DNA of 13,862 nucleotides from Candidatus Omnitrophota bacterium (GCA_018062515.1 JAGOSC010000060.1:1-13862); one strand, 5' to 3'. Shown: positions 1-7,505, counted from the first letter of the stretch. Program-made: numbers and translations. The notes: generated from the letters alone by a model not told the origin.

Positions 1-1049
1 TCTATAATATTATACTTACGGGTGTAACATCACATCATGGATTAGGTTTCAACCGCGCAATACTATTTTTGGTAAATTCCAAAGACCGCTGCCTTGATCC
101 GAAAATGGCTATTGGGCCTGATTCCCTAGAACACGCACAAAAAATTTGGAATTATATTGCTGAACGAAACCATCATCTGGATGATTTAATACAAAATGAC
201 AGCATTAGTCATCAAAAACAATCCAGCCTTTTTCAATCTGTTCAGCAGTTACAGATTCCTTTGAATATTGAAGATGAAAATATTCTATCGGCCGTTTATC
301 ATAAGGGAACGCCGCTTCACCTAAATAAAAATCAAATTGAAAAATACCATAACGATCCATTTTTGAAACATTTCAATACCACCGACCTTGTCGTTATGCC
401 TTTAAAAGCTAAAAATACCGTTAATGGCATCATCGTCGCTGATAATCTTTATACTCAAAAGCCGATTTCCGAAGATGATTTAAGAATGTTCACGATGTTG
501 TCCAACCAGGCCGGCCTGGCGATTGAAAATTCACAACTTTATGAAAAAATAAAATACCAAAGTTACACAGATTCGTTAACCGATATTTATAACCACGGGT
601 TCTTTCAGGACAAATTAAATGAAGGCCTAAACCATGCCGTAAAAACAACTCAGAATTTAAGTCTGATGATGCTGGATATCGATAATTTTAAAAAACTGAA
701 TGATCATTTCGGTCATCAAACAGGTGATCGTCTTTTAAAGATTATAGCATCCATCTTAAAGAAGTATTCTCGTGAAGTCGACTATGTGTGCCGGTATGGC
801 GGCGAAGAGTTTGCGATCATTTTAACCGACACAGAAAAAAAACAAGCTTACACCATTGCGGAAAGAATTCGAACAAACATTGAATCTTATCATTTTGAAG
901 AATTACCCCAAAATCAAAAAATTACGGTTAGTATTGGTTTATCTACGTTCCCTGAAGATGCCGACAATAAAACCGAATTAATTGCCTTAGCCGACAAAGC
1001 GATGTATGTCGCCAAATTTTCCGGAAAAAACCGGACCTGCTTCCACTAG
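1..1049 (+). CDS. GAF-GGDEF diguanylate cyclase (5' end outside window)
   Basis: C-terminal part of a signalling enzyme predicted to make cyclic di-GMP from two GTP. The frame is open from position 3 to the TAG at 1047-1049. The TTG at 69 is not a convincing start, because the codons before it encode GAF-like sequence (LTGVTSHHGLGFNRA), so the start lies upstream of the window. A GAF sensor domain runs to about position 550 and a GGDEF domain follows to the end. Numbering from the TTG as residue 1, the catalytic motif GGEEF is at 244-248, and the metal and substrate residues of PleD have counterparts at D203, N211, D220 and E246. An RxxD inhibitory site (R235, D238) lies five residues before GGEEF, so product feedback is probably retained. 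The GAF ligand is unknown, and any further N-terminal sensor domain would be outside the window. The gene converges on smc with 76 bases between the stops. Confidence 0.93.
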   Translation, partial: YNIILTGVTSHHGLGFNRAILFLVNSKDRCLDPKMAIGPDSLEHAQKIWNYIAERNHHLDDLIQNDSISHQKQSSLFQSVQQLQIPLNIEDENILSAVYHKGTPLHLNKNQIEKYHNDPFLKHFNTTDLVVMPLKAKNTVNGIIVADNLYTQKPISEDDLRMFTMLSNQAGLAIENSQLYEKIKYQSYTDSLTDIYNHGFFQDKLNEGLNHAVKTTQNLSLMMLDIDNFKKLNDHFGHQTGDRLLKIIASILKKYSREVDYVCRYGGEEFAIILTDTEKKQAYTIAERIRTNIESYHFEELPQNQKITVSIGLSTFPEDADNKTELIALADKAMYVAKFSGKNRTCFH

Positions 1050-1050
1050 T

Positions 1051-1124
1051 ACAAACGTCCTTGAAAATATAATTTTGGCAACCATTTTTTCAACGAAAAA
1101 CGTAACAAATTCTCAGACGTTTGT
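1051..1124. repeat. 9-bp inverted repeat in the convergent GGDEF/smc intergenic region
   Basis: ACAAACGTC at 1051-1059 is matched exactly by its reverse complement GACGTTTGT at 1116-1124. A second inner pair, TTGAAAA (1061-1067) and TTTTCAA (1087-1093), is nested inside. The outer arms almost fill the gap between the TAG of the cyclase gene and the TAA of smc. The position suits a shared transcript-end structure for the two convergent genes. However, the loop is long and there is no GC-rich stem followed directly by a T-run, so it is not a textbook intrinsic terminator. Confidence 0.4.
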
Positions 1125-1125
1125 G

Positions 1126-4100
1126 TTAAACCCCGGCTGGAACTTCTTCTAACTTTTTATTCTTCTCATCTTCGGCAAATTTTACCGAGACAATCTTAGA
1201 AATTCCTGTTTCCGGCATGGTAATTCCATACATGACATCGGAGCTGGCAATTGTCTTTTTATTGTGGGTGATGACAATAAACTGGGCGATTTTAGAAAAA
1301 TCTTTCAGTAGGTAACTGAATCGGCCTACATTTGATTCATCCAAAGCCGCGTCAATTTCGTCGAGAACGCAGAATGGTGAAGGGTTAACCTTAAATACAC
1401 CGAAAATAAGCGCGATGGCGGTTAATGTCTTTTCCCCACCAGACAGAAGGCTGATATTTTGCAACTTTTTACCGGGAGGCCGGGCAATAATATCGATTCC
1501 CGATTCTAAAACATTTTCCGGATCGAGAAGAATTAATTGAGCTTCCCCACCGCCAAAAAGCATTCTAAAATAAATGCGGAATTCTTCACTCACCTTGGTA
1601 AAGGTGTCCATGAACATCTGCCGAGTTGAGCGGTTGATTTTACTGATTGTGCTCATCAACTGTGACTTCGCTTCCAGCAAATCGGCCTGCTGCTGTGTTA
1701 AGAATTCAAACCGTGTTTTTAATTCCTCATATTCATCCATGGCATCCAAATTCACATTACCATATGATTCACATCTTTTGCGTAAACGAAGCAATTCTTC
1801 TTCCGACTCTTCATAATTAAATATCACGCCACTTTCCGTCGACGGATCACTGATTTGAACGGGAATATCATCATAATTAATGCGATAAGCCTGAACTAAA
1901 CGGTCTTTTATACCTTTTTCGCTAAATCCGAGTTCTTGTTCCGTCATTTCTTTTTCATGCAAATCTTGTTTGATCGTTTCAGTTTCCGCTGCAATACCAA
2001 GAATATTCGAACGCATGCTGTTTATTTTCTGCGTCAATTCATCTTTTTGATTTCGGCAATCTCGGCTTAAATTCTCAATTGATTCTTTTTCTTGGCGAAA
2101 CTCTTCTATCTTCACGACCAGCTCATCAATTTCGGACTCATATTTATTTATTTTGCTGTCGTGTTGGGACAATTCGTCGTCGATTTTCTTTATCTCTTCC
2201 AACCAGCTATCCAGCGCCTCGGTAAACATTTTTAAATTCTGTTGCTGATCCCTAATCTTACCTTGTTCAGACTGAATTTCTGTTTCTACCTGCGCGATGG
2301 CAATGATAATCTCTTCGTGTTCTTGGGCTTTCAGCCCTATTTGTCTTTGCTTTTCTTTGACATCGCGCTGGCACCATTGAATTTCCTGATTGATCGATTC
2401 CATGTTGAAATTAAATTCTTCTTCTTTTTTCTTTGATCCTTCTAAAATAACATCAACCTCATTCATTTCCGTATCCACCAAGGATAATTCTTCAATAAGT
2501 TTTCTTGAACCTTCGGAAACATCGCCTTTTTGCGCCTCTAGGATCGAGCGAGTTTTTTCTTTGGCGTAAATTTCATCTTCAAATTCCTGAAGAACTTCTT
2601 TTTCAATCGAGAGATTTTCTTCGACGGTCTTTTTAGCAGCCAACAATTCACTGACTTCCTGCATAATTGCATCAATCTGAAGCGCTAATTTCGGAAGATC
2701 TAATTCGATAAATTTGGCTTCACAGGTAATTTCATATTTCTGTTTCCGAGGAGGTTCCGTATTATTAAAATCAAAAAATGACGACGGGACGGTTTGTTCT
2801 AATGGTAAAACTTCTTTTACTTTTCCAATAATTCCTGAGTGATGCTGTTGCGGCTTTGTTTCAACAATCAACCGCCCTTCAATGATCGGGTCCGGCATCC
2901 CTTCATATTGGGTTGTCATACGTTCGATAAATTCTTGTTGTGACTTTAAAAAGACACTTTCTTTTTCTTTTATATTAATTGATTCATTCACACGAGCTAA
3001 TTGCCCGGTTAATTCATCAACCACCAATTCTTTTTTGTCTTTTTCGACTTTTAAGTTGTAAATGGAACCGTCGATGGTATTGATCTGATAACCCATATTC
3101 AATATTTTTTGATCCACCTCTTGTTTTTCAATCGACACTTTTTCCAGTTCCAATTCCAAACGTTTTTGCCGGGCCAACGCTCCTTGAACCGTCTTCATCA
3201 CTTCATTTAAATTTGCCCTAACTCTCTCCTGATTAGACATACAAGAAAGAATTTTTTCTTCATCGTCTTTGATTCTACGCTTATAATCCTCGACGACATT
3301 ATCCAATACGGCCAAAGCTTCCTTTTTCACTCTCAATATCTGTTTATTTTCTTCGCTGGCCTTGACCAACTGTTCAAGCGCCTGCTTAAAACCTTCAATC
3401 TTTTCCTGCTGGACGCGGCAACGGTCAATCAGTTGAAGTTTTTGTTCCTTATAGCGGATACCATTTTGTTTTAATGTATCAATACGTTCGCGGTTAAATC
3501 CGATTTGACGGTTATGAATATCCAGCTGTCCGTCGAGTTTTATCTGTTGAGACGTGATATCGTGTATTTGTTGTTCAATATCGCCTAATAAATTGGTCTC
3601 ATTACTTAATACTTGGGAAAGTTCATCATGCTCGGCGATTAATTGCTGTAATTTAACTTTAAGTTCACTGATTTCTCTTTGAACGACTTCTCTTTTTTGG
3701 CAGAAATGGCTCATTTGGTGACGGGCCATTTTGATTTCCAAATCTTTAAGTTTTTCAAATTCTTCTTTATACTTGCGGGCTTTATTCGCTTGTCGTTCAT
3801 TGGATCCGATTTGACGCTTAACTTCCATCGTGATATCGTTTACCCGAAGCAAATTATCTTCCGTGCTTTCAAGTTTACTCAACGCTTCTTTTTTCTTAGC
3901 CTTATATTTAGTAATACCCGCAGCTTCATCAAAAATCGATCGTCGTTCTTCCGGTTTAGCACTGACCACTAAATCAACTTTACCTTGCTGGACAAGAGAA
4001 TAAGCAGCCGCACCGATTCCTGTACCCATAAACATTTCTTGGATATCTCTTAATCGAACGAGTGTTTTATTAAGCAAGTATTCACTTTCACCGGATCGAA

Positions 4101-4413
4101 ATAATCGACGGGTGACCGTGACTTCATCATACTCAATGGGCAGGACTCTGGATGTGTTATCAAAGGTAAGACTAACTTCGGCTAAACCAAGCGGCGCTTT
4201 GGTTTGTGTTCCGTTAAAAATAATATCTTCTTCAACCGCGCCGCGTAACTGCTTTATGCTTTGCTCTCCAAGCACCCAACGGATCGAATCAAATATATTA
4301 CTTTTTCCGCAACCGTTCGGACCGACAATGGCCGTAATACCCTCTTCGAAGTTAAGAACTGTTTTTTCGGCAAATGATTTAAAACCGAAGATTTCTAACT
4401 TCTTAAAATACAT
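1126..4413 (-). CDS. smc: Chromosome segregation/condensation ATPase SMC with shortened hinge
   Basis: SMC ATPase that would organise and segregate the chromosome, normally as a dimer with ScpA and ScpB (neither is in this window). The N-terminal head has Walker A GPNGCGKS at residues 31-38 and continues to about 168. The C-terminal head has the signature LSGGE at 990-994, Walker B ending in D1018-E1019, the D-loop after it, and a switch histidine at H1050. Two long Glu/Lys/Gln-rich coiled coils (about 170-500 and 578-880) have normal length. The segment between them is only about 75 residues, against roughly 150-175 for a typical hinge. That accounts for the total of 1095 residues, compared with about 1186 in Bacillus subtilis. 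ATG at 4411-4413 is supported by the family N-terminus (MYFKKLEIFGFKSF) and by the Shine-Dalgarno AAAGAGGAA at 4421-4429. It follows acp by 15 bases and is probably cotranscribed with it. Confidence 0.96.
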   Translation of the reverse strand: MYFKKLEIFGFKSFAEKTVLNFEEGITAIVGPNGCGKSNIFDSIRWVLGEQSIKQLRGAVEEDIIFNGTQTKAPLGLAEVSLTFDNTSRVLPIEYDEVTVTRRLFRSGESEYLLNKTLVRLRDIQEMFMGTGIGAAAYSLVQQGKVDLVVSAKPEERRSIFDEAAGITKYKAKKKEALSKLESTEDNLLRVNDITMEVKRQIGSNERQANKARKYKEEFEKLKDLEIKMARHQMSHFCQKREVVQREISELKVKLQQLIAEHDELSQVLSNETNLLGDIEQQIHDITSQQIKLDGQLDIHNRQIGFNRERIDTLKQNGIRYKEQKLQLIDRCRVQQEKIEGFKQALEQLVKASEENKQILRVKKEALAVLDNVVEDYKRRIKDDEEKILSCMSNQERVRANLNEVMKTVQGALARQKRLELELEKVSIEKQEVDQKILNMGYQINTIDGSIYNLKVEKDKKELVVDELTGQLARVNESINIKEKESVFLKSQQEFIERMTTQYEGMPDPIIEGRLIVETKPQQHHSGIIGKVKEVLPLEQTVPSSFFDFNNTEPPRKQKYEITCEAKFIELDLPKLALQIDAIMQEVSELLAAKKTVEENLSIEKEVLQEFEDEIYAKEKTRSILEAQKGDVSEGSRKLIEELSLVDTEMNEVDVILEGSKKKEEEFNFNMESINQEIQWCQRDVKEKQRQIGLKAQEHEEIIIAIAQVETEIQSEQGKIRDQQQNLKMFTEALDSWLEEIKKIDDELSQHDSKINKYESEIDELVVKIEEFRQEKESIENLSRDCRNQKDELTQKINSMRSNILGIAAETETIKQDLHEKEMTEQELGFSEKGIKDRLVQAYRINYDDIPVQISDPSTESGVIFNYEESEEELLRLRKRCESYGNVNLDAMDEYEELKTRFEFLTQQQADLLEAKSQLMSTISKINRSTRQMFMDTFTKVSEEFRIYFRMLFGGGEAQLILLDPENVLESGIDIIARPPGKKLQNISLLSGGEKTLTAIALIFGVFKVNPSPFCVLDEIDAALDESNVGRFSYLLKDFSKIAQFIVITHNKKTIASSDVMYGITMPETGISKIVSVKFAEDEKNKKLEEVPAGV

Positions 4414-4428
4414 GCGCTATTTCCTCTT

Positions 4429-4689
4429 TTATTTACGATTAAGTATATCGGTGACAACTTTAACTGTTTCGTCTAAATTGATAAACTTTGCTAAAGATTC
4501 TTCGGGAATGACAATTCGGTATTTCTTCTCTATACTGGCCAAAATCTCTAAAGCCATCATGGAATCCATACCCAAATCTTTGACGAAATGCGCTTCGTTT
4601 TTTATACTCGCCGAGTCCTCTTCCAATATTTCAGCGACGAGAGCGCGGATATCCTTTTCTACTTCTACATATTTCTCTTTACTGATCAT
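4429..4689 (-). CDS. Acyl carrier protein (DSM-type phosphopantetheine site)
   Basis: Small acidic four-helix carrier protein of 86 residues, expected in the cytoplasm. It carries acyl intermediates on a phosphopantetheine arm attached to Ser43 in DLGMDSMMALEIL. The site reads DSM rather than the DSL usual in housekeeping AcpP, and the following helix (MALEILASIEKKY) also departs from the AcpP consensus. It may therefore serve a dedicated acyl pathway rather than bulk fatty acid synthesis; that is inference. The start ATG directly abuts the TAG of the HTH gene, and a Shine-Dalgarno AAAGGG lies six bases before it, inside the end of that gene. The stop is 15 bases before smc. Acp next to smc echoes the acpP-rnc-smc order of other bacteria, although RNase III is missing here. 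The fabV gene lies a short distance upstream on the same strand. Confidence 0.9.
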   Translation of the reverse strand: MISKEKYVEVEKDIRALVAEILEEDSASIKNEAHFVKDLGMDSMMALEILASIEKKYRIVIPEESLAKFINLDETVKVVTDILNRK

Positions 4690-4872
4690 CTATACCCTTT
4701 CTAATTGTTGATTATCCAGCCATGCATCGATTTTTTCTTTTTTGAATCGCCACTGTCCAACTGTTTTTATGGCCGGGATTTTCCCTTTCTTCAGCCATTC
4801 ATATATAGTCCGCTTTTTCACCCGTAGATAATCGGCAACCTCTTCAATTGTCATAATTTCCTGATTCAACAT
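4690..4872 (-). CDS. Small excisionase-family (MerR-like) helix-turn-helix DNA-binding protein
   Basis: Sixty-residue protein that is essentially one winged HTH domain of the excisionase/HTH_17 type. The sequence TIEEVADYLRVKKRTIYEWLKKGKIPA gives the helix-turn-helix and recognition helix, and the following WRFKKEKIDAWL gives the wing and last helix. No other domain is present. It is probably a small transcriptional regulator or DNA-binding accessory protein; its target is unknown, and its own promoter region is a natural candidate because an inverted repeat lies there. The start is taken as ATG 4870-4872. An internal ATG at 4852-4854 (residue 7, before TIEEVA) has a nearby AGGAAA and could be the real start. 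The stop TAG directly abuts the acp ATG, suggesting translational coupling. Despite the family name, no integrase, att site or other mobile gene is nearby. Confidence 0.82.
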   Translation of the reverse strand: MLNQEIMTIEEVADYLRVKKRTIYEWLKKGKIPAIKTVGQWRFKKEKIDAWLDNQQLERV

Positions 4873-4919
4873 GCCTACGCCTTTGACTTAAACCGGACTA
4901 TTTTATTAACACAGTGAAC

Positions 4920-4948
4920 AATTTATTACAGGCATATAGCAATGTCAA
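4920..4948 (-). promoter_or_regulatory. Candidate sigma-70 promoter of the HTH-acp-smc operon
   Basis: On the minus strand a perfect -35 box TTGACA (4943-4948) is followed after 17 bases by a -10-like TAAATT (4920-4925, four of six matches to TATAAT). Transcription would begin near 4913, giving a leader of about 40 bases before the ATG at 4872. The strong -35 and right spacing support it; the weak -10 suggests activation or low basal strength. Confidence 0.5.
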
Positions 4949-4975
4949 TACTATTTCCAGTTTTCGGCTATATGC
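4932..4975. promoter_or_regulatory. Inverted repeat flanking the HTH promoter -35 box (candidate operator)
   Basis: GCATATAGC at 4932-4940 and its exact reverse complement GCTATATGC at 4967-4975 are separated by 26 bases. One arm falls in the spacer between the -35 and -10 boxes, and the other lies upstream of the -35. An additional ATATGC at 4980-4985 repeats the core ten bases further on. This placement is typical of a repressor operator. The 60-residue HTH protein encoded just downstream is the obvious candidate ligand, but this is inferred. Confidence 0.35.
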
Positions 4976-5027
4976 TTAAATATGCAAAGTTTAGCATTTT
5001 TATGATAATTCTTACGTAAAGGAATGA

Positions 5028-6218
5028 TTATAAGGAAGGAATTCTTATGTCAACATCAACATCTGCATCATAGTCGACTTGTGGAAGCCCAAAACCAAAT
5101 AATTTCAAAAAGTCTTCTTGATAACCTTCAAGATCCGCGTATTCCGCCAAATTAGCCTGAGTTAAATGATCCCAATGTTTTTGCACAATTTGCTGAACAT
5201 CCGGCCGCAATTCGCGATCATCTAAACGGATAAAACCAGATTTGTCGACGAGGGCATTTCTTCCGGAATAAAGATAATCTTTAAAAAGACGATAAATCTG
5301 CTTAGCGCAATCTTCGTCAATATTCTTCTCTTTCATAACCTTACTCAATAAAACAAAATATAAAGGAATAAACGGAATAGCTGATGATGATTGAGTCACC
5401 AATGCTTTATTGACTGAAATCAAAGCTTGGCCTTGAAGTGGTTTTAATTTTTCGTTGAGTAACTGTGCGGTACTTTCCAAATGATCTTTAGCCCGGCCGA
5501 TAGTACCGTTGCGATATACGCCTTGGGTCAGCTCTGGACCTATATAAGAGTAGGCGACAGTTTTGGCCCCTTGACTTAAAAGCTTTTCTTTAATTAATGC
5601 GTCAACCCAAAACATCCAATCTTCCCCGCCCATAACCGACACCGTTTGTTGAATTTCATCTTCCGTCGCTTGGGGGAGAGTGACTCTTTCAAGCAATTGC
5701 GTTTCCATATTGATCGAATTATTGCTGTACTCTTTTCCAATTGGTTTCAAAACTGATTTAGCCACCTCTCCGGTTTTAGGATGGGTCCGTCGAGGAGATG
5801 CCAAACTATAAATGACTAAATCTATCTGCCCTAAATCCTTTTTTATCGCTTCTATCACTTCTTTTTTTATTTCATCAGAAAAGGCATCACCGTTAAAACT
5901 TTTGGCATACAAACCTTCCTTAGCGGCTTTTGTCTCGACGGCATAACTATTATAATATCCTGCCGTGGCGGTTTTTCGCCCGTCCGATTCCTTTTCAAAA
6001 AAGACACCAATAGTCGCGGCTCCGCATGCAAACGCAGCCACGATCCTTGAAGCCAATCCAAAACCCGTGGATGAACCAATAATTAACACTTTCTTGGGTC
6101 CATTTTGAATGGCCCCCTGAGATTTAACATAATCAATTTGCTGCTGGACGTGACTTGCACACCCGATGGGATGAGCGGTCGTACAAATAAAGCCGCGTAT
6201 TTTAGGTTTGACAATCAT
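5028..6218 (-). CDS. fabV: FabV-type trans-2-enoyl-ACP/CoA reductase (NADH)
   Basis: Reduces the trans-2 double bond of enoyl-ACP or enoyl-CoA with NADH, the last step of each fatty acid elongation cycle. FabV is the triclosan-insensitive alternative to FabI. With ATG 6216-6218 the protein has 396 residues, the usual family length. It begins MIVKPKIRGFICTTAHPIGC, the family N-terminus. A dinucleotide-binding GSSTGFG is at 48-54, followed by the strand ending FFEKE (73-77), whose acidic residue suits NADH. The catalytic Tyr-x8-Lys is Y235 and K244 (YRNGTIGRAK), the same numbering as in the Burkholderia enzyme. The C-terminus FGFGLPQVDYDADVDVDIRI is also typical. An in-frame ATG at 6240-6242 would overlap glgC by 23 bases and add residues not found in the family, so I reject it. 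One base separates fabV from the glgC stop. Confidence 0.95.
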   Translation of the reverse strand: MIVKPKIRGFICTTAHPIGCASHVQQQIDYVKSQGAIQNGPKKVLIIGSSTGFGLASRIVAAFACGAATIGVFFEKESDGRKTATAGYYNSYAVETKAAKEGLYAKSFNGDAFSDEIKKEVIEAIKKDLGQIDLVIYSLASPRRTHPKTGEVAKSVLKPIGKEYSNNSINMETQLLERVTLPQATEDEIQQTVSVMGGEDWMFWVDALIKEKLLSQGAKTVAYSYIGPELTQGVYRNGTIGRAKDHLESTAQLLNEKLKPLQGQALISVNKALVTQSSSAIPFIPLYFVLLSKVMKEKNIDEDCAKQIYRLFKDYLYSGRNALVDKSGFIRLDDRELRPDVQQIVQKHWDHLTQANLAEYADLEGYQEDFLKLFGFGLPQVDYDADVDVDIRIPSL

Positions 6219-6219
6219 A

Positions 6220-7443
6220 TTATTCCTCTTTCCGTGAATCAATTTGTTGCCGTTTTAAAGCCATAACAATACCTGAGGTCGTCAGAGTAAAACGTTTTTT
6301 ATCTAATTCTTTATCGTATCCCACCTTCATCCGCGCAGGAATGACAACTTCTTTATCAATAATGGCATTTTTTATTCTTGTATTCCGTCCAATGGTGACA
6401 CCTTCCATAATGACGGAATTTTGGATCCAAGCGCCGGCGTCGATGGTAACATTCGACGACAAAATAGAATTTTCAATCTTAGCACCTTGAATCATGCATC
6501 CTCCCGAAATCAGAGAATTAACGACCGAACTTGAATAGGATTTGGTATTAATCACTTTAATGGGAGGAAATTGTTCATGAAATGTGCGTACCGGCCAGGC
6601 GCGATCATATAAATTAAAAGCCGGATTTGGCTTAACTAAATCCATATTCGCTTCGTAATAAGCATCACGAGTTCCGATATCACGCCAATATTTCGGTTTG
6701 CCATTCTCGTCGACAAAATTATATACATATACTTTCTTTTTATTTTTCAGCATTTGAGGAATAACATTTTTGCCGAAATCATGATGAGAATCTTTATTTT
6801 TAGCGTCAATTTCCAACTCTTTCGTTAAAACCCTGCGGTTAAACAAATAAATGCCCATGGAGGCAAAAATTTCTTTCGGGCTGTGAGGAATAGTTTTGGG
6901 AACTTCCGGTTTTTCCTGAAAACCGCGCACATGATTGCTTTTATCTACTTGAATAACTCCAAACTCACGCGACGTTTCTTTAGGCATAGGAATACAGGCC
7001 ACCGTAACATCCGCTTTTTTCTGACGATGATACTTAACCATTTCGCTGTAATTCATTTTATACACGTGATCGCCCGCTAATATAAGAATTAACTCCGGGT
7101 CCCAATCTTTAATCGCATAACTATTCTGATAAATAGCATCCGCCGTGCCTAAGTACCAATCGTCGCTGATTCTCTTTTGTGCAGGAATGACGTCAATGAA
7201 TTCTCCTAACTGATTAGAAACGATATCCCAGCCGGATAATAAATGTTTTTGTAACGAAAAAGATTTGTATTGGGTTAAAACGTAGATCCGCCTTAATCCG
7301 GAATTTATGCAATTACTAAGCGTAAAATCAATAATCCGGTAAATCCCTCCGAAGGGAACAGCTGGCTTGGTCCTCTCTCTTGTTAATGGATCAAGTCTTT
7401 CACCACGTCCGCCAGCTAATATAAATGTTAAAATATCTCTCAT
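6220..7443 (-). CDS. glgC: Glucose-1-phosphate adenylyltransferase (ADP-glucose pyrophosphorylase)
   Basis: Makes ADP-glucose and pyrophosphate from ATP and glucose-1-phosphate, the committed and usually allosterically controlled step of bacterial glycogen synthesis. The 407-residue protein has the nucleotidyltransferase signature GGRGERLDPLTRERTKP near residue 11, and the metal-binding aspartate in AGDHVYKMNY (D124). The substrate-binding FQEKPE is at 175-180, with K178 matching the glucose-1-phosphate lysine of the E. coli enzyme, and YWRDIGT at 252-258 is also present. From about 295 to 375 the hexapeptide repeats form the C-terminal beta-helix (ENSIL, AWIQNSVIMEGVTIG, RIKNAIID). The start ATG 7441-7443 has AGGGAT about seven bases upstream. 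It has its own strong promoter and is followed at once by fabV. No glgA, glgB or glgP is in the window. Whether activator sites are kept cannot be told by eye. Confidence 0.96.
   Translation of the reverse strand: MRDILTFILAGGRGERLDPLTRERTKPAVPFGGIYRIIDFTLSNCINSGLRRIYVLTQYKSFSLQKHLLSGWDIVSNQLGEFIDVIPAQKRISDDWYLGTADAIYQNSYAIKDWDPELILILAGDHVYKMNYSEMVKYHRQKKADVTVACIPMPKETSREFGVIQVDKSNHVRGFQEKPEVPKTIPHSPKEIFASMGIYLFNRRVLTKELEIDAKNKDSHHDFGKNVIPQMLKNKKKVYVYNFVDENGKPKYWRDIGTRDAYYEANMDLVKPNPAFNLYDRAWPVRTFHEQFPPIKVINTKSYSSSVVNSLISGGCMIQGAKIENSILSSNVTIDAGAWIQNSVIMEGVTIGRNTRIKNAIIDKEVVIPARMKVGYDKELDKKRFTLTTSGIVMALKRQQIDSRKEE
6223..6231 (-). promoter_or_regulatory. Shine-Dalgarno site that decides the fabV start
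   Basis: AAAGAGGAA on the minus strand ends four bases before the ATG at 6216-6218 and overlaps the last codons of glgC. It selects this ATG over the one at 6240-6242. The same nine bases precede smc at 4421-4429. Confidence 0.7.
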
Positions 7444-7476
7444 ATTGATCCCTATTTTTTCTTAATAGTGTTTCGT

Positions 7477-7505
7477 ATTATAAGTGCTCTCTTTTTCTTT
7501 TTCAA
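7477..7505 (-). promoter_or_regulatory. Near-consensus sigma-70 promoter upstream of glgC-fabV
   Basis: On the minus strand TTGAAA (7500-7505, five of six matches) is followed after exactly 17 bases by TATAAT (7477-7482, perfect). The start point would be near 7470, leaving a leader of about 27 bases to the glgC ATG. It sits in the 78-base gap after the membrane-protein gene, so glgC-fabV can be transcribed independently of the operon upstream. Confidence 0.78.

Noticed and set aside
69..71. TTG at 69 as the start of the GGDEF protein
   Set aside because: The frame is open to the window edge, and the codons before it encode conserved GAF-type sequence, so the gene begins outside the window.
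1050..1125. Integron attC site suggested by inverted repeats of about 70 bases
   Set aside because: The ends do not match the RYYYAAC and GTTRRRY core sites, and there is no integrase or cassette array.
2689..2907. Shortened SMC hinge as a frameshift or pseudogene
   Set aside because: The reading frame is continuous, the coiled coils resume on both sides with normal length, and both ATPase heads are intact.
4112..4711. Long plus-strand open frame of 199 codons opposite smc and acp
   Set aside because: It lies antisense to two well-supported genes, and its protein has low-complexity, shadow-like composition with no recognisable domain. Other plus-strand frames across the minus-strand block were dismissed for the same reason.
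4690..4872. Prophage or integrative element, because of the excisionase-type HTH
   Set aside because: No integrase, phage gene, direct repeats or tRNA gene is nearby. This domain is common in chromosomal regulators, and the neighbours are housekeeping genes.
5002..5032. Intrinsic terminator after fabV
   Set aside because: The only hairpin I could draw is AT-rich, bulged, overlaps the stop codon and has no T-run, so I do not call it.
6219..6242. ATG at 6240-6242 as the fabV start
   Set aside because: It would add eight residues absent from the family and overlap glgC by 23 bases. ATG 6216-6218 has the Shine-Dalgarno and the family N-terminus.
7448..7465. Small stem (CTATT with AATAG) in the glgC leader as a translational switch
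   Set aside because: Five AT-rich base pairs with a seven-base loop are too weak, and comparable stems occur by chance in such sequence.
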